DNA of 64,000 nucleotides from Flavobacterium sp. ov086. Lineage in GTDB: Bacteria > Bacteroidota > Bacteroidia > Flavobacteriales > Flavobacteriaceae. Position 1 is the first letter of the stretch; every line of letters starts with the position of its first letter. Shown here piece by piece: positions 52,527-60,228 of the stretch. Under the pieces are notes generated by a model that was given only the letters and a program-made list of their open reading frames with translations, was not told the origin of the DNA and did not search any database. The stretch covers positions 186,001 to 250,000 of the forward strand of contig NZ_FZNL01000001.1 in NCBI RefSeq assembly GCF_900187965.1. Direction: 5' to 3'. A program made the translations under genes and the position numbers.

Positions 52527-53120
52527 TTAATTATATATACCATTTACAGCTCCTTCTATAACCACCCATTTTCCATTCTTTTTTTCTAAAACTAATATCG
52601 AAGTATTCCCAAGAACCATATCGTTTGTATTTGTTTTTTGCAAGGTAAAAACAGCATATTTTTTATCATAATATATCGGATCAGAAAAGGAAAAAACAGT
52701 ATAATAATCTTCAAAACCAAATTTTTCATATTTTCCTGGATTCGGAAACTTAGCACGTTCAAAAAACAGAATATTTTGAAGTTTAAAATCTTTAGAAGTC
52801 CAATTATTATTCCGAATCCAAAAATCTGTAATATACTTACTTTCATATTTTGATTTCATTTTTCCCCATTTTGCCTTATCATATAATGGTTCTTGTATAC
52901 CTTCATCACGTTCGTATTTATTTGATAACGGCTCAAAATAAAATTTACCTTTAAAAATATCAATGGTAGTATTGTTATTTATTTTTTCTTGAATAATCAT
53001 TACTTTTTGATCCCCTAGTTTTTGAGATTCCAAATAATCATTTATTGGAGCATTATTATTTTTTGTAACTGAGCAGCTACAGTATAAAATAATCAAAAAC
53101 AAATATTTAATTTTTTTCAT
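52527..53120 (-). CDS. Lipoprotein paralog (copy 3)
   Basis: A 197-residue lipoprotein with lipobox LYCSC (Cys about 16). It has the full set of family motifs: APINDYLESQKL, WTSKDFKLQNI, FSFSDPIYYDKKYAVF and ILVLEKKNGKWVVIE. Copy 5 (54325) is its nearest relative, sharing KINNNTTIDIFKGK with one change and most of the region after it. The start follows 8 bp after the stop of an orphan C-terminal tail of the 54934 metallopeptidase (53129-53275). No catalytic motif is seen. A protective or partner role for the upstream protein is inferred from this cassette order. Confidence 0.85.
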   Translation of the reverse strand: MKKIKYLFLIILYCSCSVTKNNNAPINDYLESQKLGDQKVMIIQEKINNNTTIDIFKGKFYFEPLSNKYERDEGIQEPLYDKAKWGKMKSKYESKYITDFWIRNNNWTSKDFKLQNILFFERAKFPNPGKYEKFGFEDYYTVFSFSDPIYYDKKYAVFTLQKTNTNDMVLGNTSILVLEKKNGKWVVIEGAVNGIYN

Positions 53121-53128
53121 AGTAAAAA

Positions 53129-53275
53129 TTAATTACAAGGTTTACCAATTGGGTTTTGAGGCTGTCCGGTACTATATCCAACAGCATTTCCTGTTTGTTC
53201 TGTATTAATTCTAGCGAAGATTATTAAACTGTCTTTATAGTTTTTATTGAAAATGTAAGTTTCATTAAGACCACT
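53129..53275 (-). pseudogene. Orphan C-terminal tail of a metallopeptidase-like protein (tail A)
   Basis: On the minus strand the frame reads GLNETYIFNKNYKDSLII, then FARINTEQTG, and ends QPQNPIGKPCN. The intact protein at 54934 ends GGLRDAPIFDKKF ... QEQTPIGKPCN, so this is the last ~48 codons of a relative. There is no start codon, and the sequence upstream breaks into a hairpin repeat (53280-53323). It is followed after 8 bp by lipoprotein copy 3. Confidence 0.8.
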
Positions 53276-53384
53276 CCGGTACTAAGAAAAAGCTTCAGAG
53301 AAAACTGAAGCTTTTTCTTAGTATGGTTTTAATTCTTTGTCTATTCACTTTGTGTCACACGAAAGGATTCGTGCGGGATCTGGA
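53237..53384. repeat. Direct repeat copy A with 19-bp stem hairpin
   Basis: About 145 bp are nearly the same as 54122-54264. They include a perfect 19-bp hairpin (53280-53298 with 53305-53323, TACTAAGAAAAAGCTTCAG) and a downstream CACACGAAAGGATTCGTG palindrome. The loop differs between copies while the stem is exact. It replaces the 5' part of the orphan tail. The rest of 53385-53446 has no gene. Confidence 0.85.
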
Positions 53385-53446
53385 CCTTAAAAATGTGCTA
53401 TTTCTTCACTTCTTCCAATAATTGTCTTAAAGCTTTCTTTTACATT

Positions 53447-54025
53447 TTAATTGATTTCCATAACGTTATTGTAATGATTCAATTCTACCCAAATACCATT
53501 TACTTTTTTTAACAATACCGCTTTTTCATCAGAAAAGCCTATCTCAACCGCAAAAGACCTATAAAATAAAAATGCATGTTTTTTATCTGTAGTTATTAAA
53601 GGTTTTGATAAATAAATTCCATTTTCTCCTAATTGACGGCTTCCTCGCTTTTTAATTGTTTTGTAAGGTATAATTTTTAATTTTTGGTCTTTAAAATCTG
53701 ACTCTTTCCAATGATATGTAATTGTATCCTTTAAAACTTCTTTTTTTAAAACAGCTATTTCTATTGAATCGATTTCCCAAGTGTATGGAGGGTATCCATT
53801 TGGCGCAAAACGTATTTCACCTTCATAAAGATTTCGTTCATTGTAAGCATTTTCATAATATTGCAAAGCTTTAATTTTAGGTAACGATTCTTCAACTAAA
53901 ACAACACTAGATTTATCTGTTTTTAATTCTTTATTTAAAAAATCATTTATTACTTTCATTTCTGTTTTTGATGATGAACAGGAAATAAAAGTTGTAACCA
54001 AAATTAACCATATTATTTTTTTCAT
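53447..54025 (-). CDS. Lipoprotein paralog (copy 4, divergent)
   Basis: A 192-residue lipoprotein from the ATG at 54025 (a TTG at 54043 is not preferred). The lipobox TFISCS gives Cys about 17. It has the family features in diverged form: VINDFLNKEL near the start, WKESDFKDQKLKI in the middle, a LSKPLITTDKKHAFLFYR segment in place of the DPIYY motif, and AVLLKKVNGIWVEL at the end. The start is 8 bp after the stop of a frameshifted orphan tail (54034-54160). This is the same spacing as for copy 3, which supports cassette-like duplication. Confidence 0.8.
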   Translation of the reverse strand: MKKIIWLILVTTFISCSSSKTEMKVINDFLNKELKTDKSSVVLVEESLPKIKALQYYENAYNERNLYEGEIRFAPNGYPPYTWEIDSIEIAVLKKEVLKDTITYHWKESDFKDQKLKIIPYKTIKKRGSRQLGENGIYLSKPLITTDKKHAFLFYRSFAVEIGFSDEKAVLLKKVNGIWVELNHYNNVMEIN

Positions 54026-54033
54026 AATTTCAA

Positions 54034-54160
54034 TTATTTGCAAGATTTTCCTTTTGGAGTATACGCAGGGTCATTACTACCGTTGTTTTTCTCAGTCAAA
54101 TAGTTATTTGAGATCCTTAGGATAGTTTTTATTGAAAATGTAAGCTTCATTAAGTCTCGC
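54034..54160 (-). pseudogene. Orphan C-terminal tail of a metallopeptidase-like protein (tail B), frameshifted
   Basis: The minus strand begins ARLNEAYIFNKNYPKDLK and hits a stop. After a one-base shift it continues SNNYLTEKNNGSNDPAYTP and ends KGKSCK. The first part matches tail A (LNETYIFNKNY) and the end has the same place as PIGKPCN. It is the remains of another relative of the 54934 protein, with a frameshift, upstream of lipoprotein copy 4. Confidence 0.72.
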
Positions 54161-54264
54161 TACTAAGAAAAAGCTTCAGATTTCTCTGAAGCTTTTTCTT
54201 AGTAGGGTTTTAATTCTTTGTTTATTCACTTTGTGTCACATGAAAGGATTCGTGTGGGGTCTGG
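54122..54264. repeat. Direct repeat copy B with 19-bp stem hairpin
   Basis: This is nearly the same as copy A (53237-53384). It has the perfect 19-bp hairpin at 54161-54179 with 54186-54204 (loop ATTTCT instead of AGAAAA) and the CACATGAAAGGATTCGTG part with one change. The pair frames lipoprotein copy 4, so recombination between them could delete or duplicate that cassette. Confidence 0.85.
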
Positions 54265-54324
54265 GTAGCTATAAGTACATATATTCCTAGGTGGAAGAAT
54301 AAATAAACTAGATTTATTAAAATT

Positions 54325-54927
54325 TTATTGATATATTCCATTCCCGACTTTTTCAATAACAGTCCACTTGTCTTTGATTTTAACCATAATTAATATTGAA
54401 GTTTCATCAATATTTTTATAGTCAGTTGTAGTTGATTTTATCGAAAAAACAGCATATTTATTATTCTTATAATAAATTGGATCTGAGAAAGAGAAAACTT
54501 TGTAATTTTCTTGAAAATCAAACTTTTCATACTTCCCGGGATTAGGAAATTTTTCCTGTTTTATAAAAATGATATTCTGATGCTTGAAATCGTTTAAAGT
54601 CCAATAAATACCCTTAATCCAATAATCTTTAATGTATTTATCTTCATATTTAAACTTCATTTTCTCCCAATTTTTTTCGTCAAATAAAGGTTTATCAACT
54701 CCTTCATTTCTTTCGTACTTATTGGTTTGGGGCTCAAAATAAGTCTTTCCCTTAAAGATATCAATTGTCACATTATTATTAATTTTTTCTTGAATAATCA
54801 TAATTTTATCTGATTCTTTCAAATTTAAACTAGACATATAATCATTAATAGGAGCTTGCTTATCCTTATTTATTGAACAATTAAATAAAAATTGAGAAAC
54901 AATAAATATATACAATATTTTTTTCAT
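54325..54927 (-). CDS. Lipoprotein paralog (copy 5) downstream of the intact metallopeptidase
   Basis: A 200-residue lipoprotein with lipobox FLFNCS (Cys about 17). Family motifs are complete: APINDYMSSLNLKESDK, WTLNDFKHQNI, FSFSDPIYYKNNKYAVF and ILIMVKIKDKWTVIEKVGNGIY. It is closest to copy 3. It follows the intact metallopeptidase gene after 6 bp, so the pair is translationally coupled. This intact pair is the best guide to the ancestral cassette: secreted effector-like protein first, lipoprotein second. Confidence 0.86.
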   Translation of the reverse strand: MKKILYIFIVSQFLFNCSINKDKQAPINDYMSSLNLKESDKIMIIQEKINNNVTIDIFKGKTYFEPQTNKYERNEGVDKPLFDEKNWEKMKFKYEDKYIKDYWIKGIYWTLNDFKHQNIIFIKQEKFPNPGKYEKFDFQENYKVFSFSDPIYYKNNKYAVFSIKSTTTDYKNIDETSILIMVKIKDKWTVIEKVGNGIYQ

Positions 54928-54933
54928 ATACGT

Positions 54934-56349
54934 TTAATTACAAGGTTTACCTATCGGGGTTTGTTCTTGCGGAGTACCTGCTCCTACTGTGTGACTAGTT
55001 TGTTCAGAAGCCAATCTATTATCAATTCTTAATCTTTCAGCAGTTCCTTGTGGAAACTTCTTGTCAAATATTGGCGCATCTCTTAAGCCTCCCCATGCTA
55101 AATCAGTATAAATCTGGTTAGGGGGTACTCCATTCTTTACAGGAACTCCCGTCTGAAATTCTTGCAATGCTGCTCCTATTGAATTTACATAAGTATTTGC
55201 CATTTCTTCATGTTGAGCATCTTCCTTACTTCCTGGGTATTTTGTATCTACATACTTCTGAAAAAGCGTTGGAAACTCACCAAAAACTGCTGGATTTTTC
55301 GATGCGGTATAATCATCCACTAAACTCATAAAAAAAGCGTGTCCTATCTCATGAAGCAAAATAGAAGCTTTGAATAATTGAGAGGAAGAAGTATAACTAT
55401 CATTACTTAAAATTATGCTATAATTATTGTTACTAGTTCGTACAGTAGATGCAGGCACATTTCCTGAATTTCCAGAAGTAACTTTTACATTATATGTTTT
55501 GTTTGCATTCAGTTTAGTTAGAATATTTGCTATATCACAATTTGTTGCATTTTTTAACTGTTCTAAAACAGCTTTAGGACAAGGATCTAGCGCAGTACCG
55601 TCAATTTGCTTTTCTAGTGCTGCTATAATTTGATCATTTGTTGGTGCTGTAATACCACTACCGCCACCGCCACCTGTAGCATCCCAAGTCACTCCTGATA
55701 CACCACCCACAGGAGTCCAACCCATACTTGAACCTGCACTTCCCCATATCGCGTCCCAATCAGTAGCATTTACGGCATTTACGGGTTTTTTGTAATAATT
55801 TATAATAAGTACTCCTCCTTCTCCGTCCTGAGGATTTTTACTTGTTTTTGAATTACTCTTTTCCTTTAGATATTGACCTATATAAATTCCATCTTTTGCT
55901 CCGTACCCAGTAATAAAATCACCCTCAAGGGAGTAAATAAACACTTTTCCAGAAAAATGATCTTGAGTAGAATTCTCCTCAGGTTGCATACTAAGAATAA
56001 CACTTCTAATTTCATCATCTATCTTCACTACCAAAACACGATCATTTCGAACTTCGTTATTTGTTGCAAAAGGGATTACGGTCAATAACTGATCGCTTCC
56101 ATTTAATTTTTCAAGTGTTGCTTTATCAAATTCAAGATCGCCTATTTCATTACTTGCTAATTTAGCCGTAGGATTATTAGTTGATCTTGTTAAGAATGTT
56201 TTAGCATCATTGATACTTACGGTCTTAATCCTGCTTTGTTCCTGTTCTGTTGAATTTTCACTATCCTGACAATTGGTTAGTGCCAATGTTAAAACAAAAA
56301 GAAATATTCTTTTTGTTATTTTTAATTTCTCCAGTTTGGTAGTTCTCAT
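54934..56349 (-). CDS. Lipoprotein with C-terminal HExxH zinc metallopeptidase-like domain
   Basis: A 471-residue secreted lipoprotein (lipobox ALTNC, Cys27). Residues 30-160 form a first domain with segments such as DDEIRSVILSMQPEENS and GKVFIYSLEGDFITGYG. A Gly/Trp-rich linker (about 195-235, WTPVGGVSGVTWDATGGGGGSG) follows. The C-terminal domain has a zincin motif LLHEIGHAFF (HEIGH at 333-337) and, further on, EEMANTYVNSIG with a possible third ligand Glu. The layout of anchor, shared N-terminal domain, glycine hinge and enzyme domain resembles delivery proteins with exchangeable C-termini. Orphan copies of its last ~45 residues at 53129 and 54034 support exchange. The target is unknown. 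Confidence 0.82.
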   Translation of the reverse strand: MRTTKLEKLKITKRIFLFVLTLALTNCQDSENSTEQEQSRIKTVSINDAKTFLTRSTNNPTAKLASNEIGDLEFDKATLEKLNGSDQLLTVIPFATNNEVRNDRVLVVKIDDEIRSVILSMQPEENSTQDHFSGKVFIYSLEGDFITGYGAKDGIYIGQYLKEKSNSKTSKNPQDGEGGVLIINYYKKPVNAVNATDWDAIWGSAGSSMGWTPVGGVSGVTWDATGGGGGSGITAPTNDQIIAALEKQIDGTALDPCPKAVLEQLKNATNCDIANILTKLNANKTYNVKVTSGNSGNVPASTVRTSNNNYSIILSNDSYTSSSQLFKASILLHEIGHAFFMSLVDDYTASKNPAVFGEFPTLFQKYVDTKYPGSKEDAQHEEMANTYVNSIGAALQEFQTGVPVKNGVPPNQIYTDLAWGGLRDAPIFDKKFPQGTAERLRIDNRLASEQTSHTVGAGTPQEQTPIGKPCN

Positions 56350-56520
56350 GGTTATATTTCAGTTTTTTCTTTCGAAAACCAAAAGTATACATTTTAGATA
56401 TTTAAAAACAACCTTTTAGATATTTCTTACTAAATTTAAAAAAATAGACAAACGCACTACAATCTATTGACTATCAATATTAATTAGTTTGTACTGATTT
56501 GGTAATTGGAAAAAGTCAAT

Positions 56521-56556
56521 AAAAAAACCCCGAAATACAGATTCCGGGGTTTGGTA
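56521..56556 (-). terminator. Terminator of tRNA-Ser
   Basis: On the minus strand AAACCCCGGAAT pairs with ATTTCGGGGTTT (one mismatch) and is followed by a T-run. It lies 20 bp after the tRNA 3' end. The remaining 56350-56520 is AT-rich and should hold the promoter of the metallopeptidase gene. Confidence 0.88.
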
Positions 56557-56575
56557 TTATTTAAGTTGAAATTTG

Positions 56576-56662
56576 CAGAGAGGAAGGGATTCGAACCCTC
56601 GATACAGTTGCCCATATACTAGCTTTCCAGGCTAGCTCCTTAAACCACTCGGACACCTCTCT
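56576..56662 (-). tRNA. tRNA-Ser(GGA)
   Basis: An 87-nt type II tRNA. The acceptor arm AGAGAGG pairs with CCTCTCT and the discriminator is G. The anticodon loop CTGGAAA is closed by GCTAGC/GCTAGT and gives anticodon GGA. A long variable arm (TATATGGGCAACTGTA) and the TTCGAAT T-loop are present. No CCA is encoded. It reads Ser codons UCC/UCU and lies between the lipoprotein array and the LysR gene. Confidence 0.95.
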
Positions 56663-56754
56663 AATTTGGTTTGCAAATAACACAAAAAAAATTGAGTTAG
56701 AAAAACAAAATCAACAATAGTTTAGAAGACTTTTCATTCTCTTGAGTATTTTGA

Positions 56755-56850
56755 TCTTTCGCCACGAATTCCACTAATTTGCACTAATTTTTGCAAGCGT
56801 AAAAATATAGATAATTATAATTCGAGTAAATTCGTGACATTCGTGGCCAA
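56755..56850. repeat. GCCACGAATT...ATTCGTGGC interspersed repeat
   Basis: CGCCACGAATTCCAC at the left and GTGACATTCGTGGCC at the right form imperfect inverted ends of about 95 bp of non-coding sequence. The same CCACGAATT words occur at 20-60 and 270-305, and a related CGCGCTAATTAGTG word at 63970-64000. It is a typical flavobacterial intergenic repeat. Confidence 0.65.
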
Positions 56851-56880
56851 CTTTTTTCATTTAATTCTGCTACCACTAGT

Positions 56881-57753
56881 TTACATACTTTTTCTAAATT
56901 CTTCCATAAACAGTTTTACAGCCTTTTTTTGATACGCCCCTTCAATCGTTAACATAAACGATTCTCTTTGTGTGGGAACTCCTGTAATGGCTATTGCTTT
57001 CAAATTATCCCAGCCTTTTAAAGCTTTCTCGGTTACAATTGTAACCCAATCACTTTCTTCTACCAATTGCAAAAGAGCGTGAACGGCGTTTAATTCTATT
57101 GAAACTTTTGGTTTCATATTATTTTTCAAGAACAATTCATCTAAGAATTCCCTCGAACTAAATCCTCTTACAGGCAAAACAAGCGGATGTTCTCCTATTT
57201 TTCTAAAGGAAATTTTATCTAAAACCGCTAATGGATGTGTTTTTGCAACTGCCATAACCAGATTTGAAGTAAATAATGGGATTTTCTGAATGGTTTCTTT
57301 TATTTCTTTAGAAGAAATTACCAAAACCAAATCTAATTCGTTATTTAATAATTTATGTTCTAAAGGTTCTGTTGAGCCATATTCTACGACAATTTTTAGA
57401 TTCGGATATCTTTTTGCGAACAAATTGACAATTGGCAAAACCAAAAGTCCGAAAATATAAGTTACGCCTATTCGTAATTCTCCACCAATCATTTCGTTCA
57501 AATCCTCAATGGCTTGTTTCCCACTCTGAACATTTTCGATGACTTGTTTGGCATGAATCAAAAAAACAGATCCAGCTTCTGTAAGCTGAACTTTCTTGCC
57601 AATCCTGATAAACAAAGGCATTCCGAGTTCTTCTTCTAGTTTTTTTATTTGCTGCGATAGCCCGGATTGCGTTACAAAACACAATTCGGCAGCTTTAGTA
57701 AAATGAAGGACCTCAGCTGTTTTGATAAAATATTCTAATTGATAAATTTCCAT
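56881..57753 (-). CDS. LysR family transcriptional regulator
   Basis: A 290-residue regulator. The N-terminal winged HTH (about 1-60) reads IYQLEYFIKTAEVLHFTKAA followed by a recognition helix with QSGLSQQIKKLEEELG. The substrate-binding domain (about 90-290) shows the periplasmic-binding-protein-like halves. It is divergent from the MFS transporter gene with a 91-bp shared upstream region, the usual LysR layout, so it probably controls that transporter. It resembles CynR/OxyR-type members, but the inducer cannot be told. Confidence 0.93.
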   Translation of the reverse strand: MEIYQLEYFIKTAEVLHFTKAAELCFVTQSGLSQQIKKLEEELGMPLFIRIGKKVQLTEAGSVFLIHAKQVIENVQSGKQAIEDLNEMIGGELRIGVTYIFGLLVLPIVNLFAKRYPNLKIVVEYGSTEPLEHKLLNNELDLVLVISSKEIKETIQKIPLFTSNLVMAVAKTHPLAVLDKISFRKIGEHPLVLPVRGFSSREFLDELFLKNNMKPKVSIELNAVHALLQLVEESDWVTIVTEKALKGWDNLKAIAITGVPTQRESFMLTIEGAYQKKAVKLFMEEFRKSM

Positions 57754-57844
57754 ATCGATAAGTTTTACTACTCATTATAAGTAAAATTATTAATTTTTCT
57801 AATGAAATCATAATCCCGAACTTTGTAAAAAAATATCAGGCATC

Positions 57845-59077
57845 ATGTTTAAAGCGTTAAAATCAAAAAACTTCAAGTTATTCTTTTACGGACAATCTGT
57901 TTCAGTAATTGGAACCTGGCTTCAAAAAACAGCTGTGAGTTGGATGGTTTACAGCGTTACGGGTTCTGTTTTCTTACTTGGCTTAGCCACATTTTTAAGT
58001 ATGATTCCGTCTTTATTTCTGGCTCCTTTGGCCGGAAGTATTATTGGACGTTATGACAGACACAAAGCCATGATATTATTACAATCTTTGGCGATGCTTC
58101 AAGCCGGAGCTTTGGCTTTATTGATTTACTTAAAAATTTACAACATCAACTATATTCTGGCATTAAGTCTTTTTCAGGGAATTATAAACTCTTTTGATAT
58201 GACTTGCCGTCAAACTATGATGATTGATATTGTCGATAATAAGGAGGATTTACCAAATGCAGTTGCCCTAAACTCAACCTTAAATAATTTTGCCCGAATT
58301 GCCGGACCCGCTTTGGCAGGAATCATTTTACATCAATATGGCGAAGACATTTGTTTTATTGGAAACTTCTTAAGTTATATTCCGGTTTTGATTTCTTTAT
58401 TGATGATGAAAATTACACCGCATATTAAAGCAACCGACAAAATGAAAATGCTAGACGATTTTCTTGAAGGTTTGGATTATGTGAAAAAAGAAACCGAAAT
58501 GGCGAAAATGCTTTTAATGCTTATGTGCAGCAGTTTATTCGTAATCTCTTTTAATACTTTAATGCCGGTTTTTGCCAAAGATATCTTTAGCGGAAACGCT
58601 CAGACTTTTAGCTGGTTCGAAAGTGCCGCCGGAATTGGTTCAATTCTATCTGCTATTTATCTTGCTAATCTTAAAAAAGCCGACAATATGGGCAAAATAA
58701 TGATTTCTGCGAGTTTATTATTAGGTTTTAGCATTATCATACTTGCTTACTCTAATAGTTTGACTGTAGCACTTATTTGTATGGCTTTGAGCGGTGTGGG
58801 AATGATGGCACAAACCTCATCGATAAACATTTACGTTCAGACGCAAAGTACTGTAAAAATGCGTTCCAGAAGTATTAGTTATTATTTGATGGCATATCAG
58901 GGAATGATTCCTGTGGGAAGTTTGATTATCGGTTATGTTTCTCACATTATAGGAACCCGAGAAACTGTGGCAATTCAAGGTGTTATTTGTATTATTTCGG
59001 TAATTGTTTATGTGTATTACAAAAATCGCAGTTCTCAGGAAGAGTTTGGAACTTGTGAAGTTCGTTATAAAGATTAA
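57845..59077 (+). CDS. MFS transporter (MFS_3/EntS-like)
   Basis: A 410-residue inner-membrane exporter with about twelve helices. The N-terminal loop 2-3 motif GSIIGRYDRHKAM is the MFS motif A form, and FDMTCRQTMMIDIVDNKEDLPNAVALNS marks the MFS_3 (enterobactin exporter-like) group. Helices occur at regular spacing to the C-terminus (GVICIISVIVYVYY). Substrates in this group include siderophores and drugs. The divergent LysR gene is the likely regulator. The end is followed by part of an intergenic repeat (59106-59150, with TCATCCTGAACGAAGGATGA). Confidence 0.92.
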   Translation: MFKALKSKNFKLFFYGQSVSVIGTWLQKTAVSWMVYSVTGSVFLLGLATFLSMIPSLFLAPLAGSIIGRYDRHKAMILLQSLAMLQAGALALLIYLKIYNINYILALSLFQGIINSFDMTCRQTMMIDIVDNKEDLPNAVALNSTLNNFARIAGPALAGIILHQYGEDICFIGNFLSYIPVLISLLMMKITPHIKATDKMKMLDDFLEGLDYVKKETEMAKMLLMLMCSSLFVISFNTLMPVFAKDIFSGNAQTFSWFESAAGIGSILSAIYLANLKKADNMGKIMISASLLLGFSIIILAYSNSLTVALICMALSGVGMMAQTSSINIYVQTQSTVKMRSRSISYYLMAYQGMIPVGSLIIGYVSHIIGTRETVAIQGVICIISVIVYVYYKNRSSQEEFGTCEVRYKD

Positions 59078-59196
59078 GAAAAATTAAAATTCCAAATTCC
59101 AATCATCCACAATCTTGTCATCCTGAACGAAGGATGATAAAACTAGTCGTTTTTGCCTTTTTAATATGAACTTATATCACTTATATGGTGAAAAGA

Positions 59197-60228
59197 TTAA
59201 AGTGAAATCTCCCCGCGTAAAGCAGTTTCAAAAACATTTTTAAATTCTGTTTGAGGAATATTGTGACCCAACAAATACATAAGTTTTGTAATTGCGGCTT
59301 CTGTAGTAATATCTTTTCCTGAGATAACTCCCAAGGATTTTAAAGCTGTACTGGTTTCGTATTGTCCCATATTGACACTTCCGCCGGAGCATTGTGTTAC
59401 ATTTACAATATGTAAACCAGACTGAATTGCTTTCTGAATTAAATTCAAAAACCAATCTTCTGTTGGTGCATTTCCAGAACCGTAAGTTTCTAATACAATT
59501 CCTCTTAAATCTTTAATTGCCAGAATTGACGATAAAACAATTTCGCTCATTCCCGGAAACATTTTTATGATGGCAACATGATTGTCTAAGTTTTTATGAA
59601 CGATCAGTTTTGCATCTGTATTTACAGGAAGAAATAAATGTCTGTTTAAGGTAAGATGAACTCCGGATTCTACCAATTCAGGATAATTTGGTGCCGTAAA
59701 TGCTTTAAAATGCTCGGCATTTACTTTTGAAGTTCTATTTCCTCGGTACAATTTATATTCAAAATACAAACAAACTTCGGTGATTACCGGTTTTCCATTT
59801 TCCTGCAATGAAGCAATCTGAATTGCTGTAATCAGGTTTTCTTTAGCATCGGTACGTAAATCACCAATAGGCAATTGAGAACCTGTAAACACAACTGGTT
59901 TGGATAAATTCTCTAACATAAAACTCAATGCCGAAGCCGAATATGACATCGTATCTGAACCATGAAGCACTACAAATCCGTCGTAAGCAGCGTAGTTTTC
60001 TTCAATGATTGTGGCAATTTTTGTCCATTCTTCAGGATTCATGTTTGAAGAATCGATTGGGTTTTCGAACGAAACCGATTCGATCTCACAATCTAGTTGC
60101 TTAATCTCAGGGATTTTTTGCAATAATTTACTAAAGTTGAACGCTTTGAGTGCGCCTGTTTCAAAATCCTTACTCATACCAATGGTTCCACCGGTATAAA
60201 TCAGCAATATTTTAGCTTTAGATGACAT
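59197..60228 (-). CDS. ansA: Type I L-asparaginase
   Basis: A 343-residue cytoplasmic asparaginase. The first catalytic Thr is in LLIYTGGTIGM (about residue 12-16), the second Thr-Asp pair in VLHGSDTMSYSASAL, and FTGSQLPIGDLRTDAKENL holds the catalytic Lys. It converts L-asparagine to aspartate and ammonia. No signal peptide is present, in keeping with the type I (low-affinity) form. Its start overlaps the end of the acyltransferase gene by 11 bp, so the two are co-transcribed. The pairing is a genomic habit in this group rather than a pathway. Confidence 0.95.
   Translation of the reverse strand: MSSKAKILLIYTGGTIGMSKDFETGALKAFNFSKLLQKIPEIKQLDCEIESVSFENPIDSSNMNPEEWTKIATIIEENYAAYDGFVVLHGSDTMSYSASALSFMLENLSKPVVFTGSQLPIGDLRTDAKENLITAIQIASLQENGKPVITEVCLYFEYKLYRGNRTSKVNAEHFKAFTAPNYPELVESGVHLTLNRHLFLPVNTDAKLIVHKNLDNHVAIIKMFPGMSEIVLSSILAIKDLRGIVLETYGSGNAPTEDWFLNLIQKAIQSGLHIVNVTQCSGGSVNMGQYETSTALKSLGVISGKDITTEAAITKLMYLLGHNIPQTEFKNVFETALRGEISL

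Noticed and set aside
50158..56662. Genomic island integrated at the tRNA-Ser 3' end
   Set aside because: The array does face the tRNA 3' end, but no integrase and no repeat of the tRNA end was found at the far edge near 50158.
59240..59455. A 71-residue frame inside ansA
   Set aside because: It is an out-of-frame shadow of the asparaginase gene.
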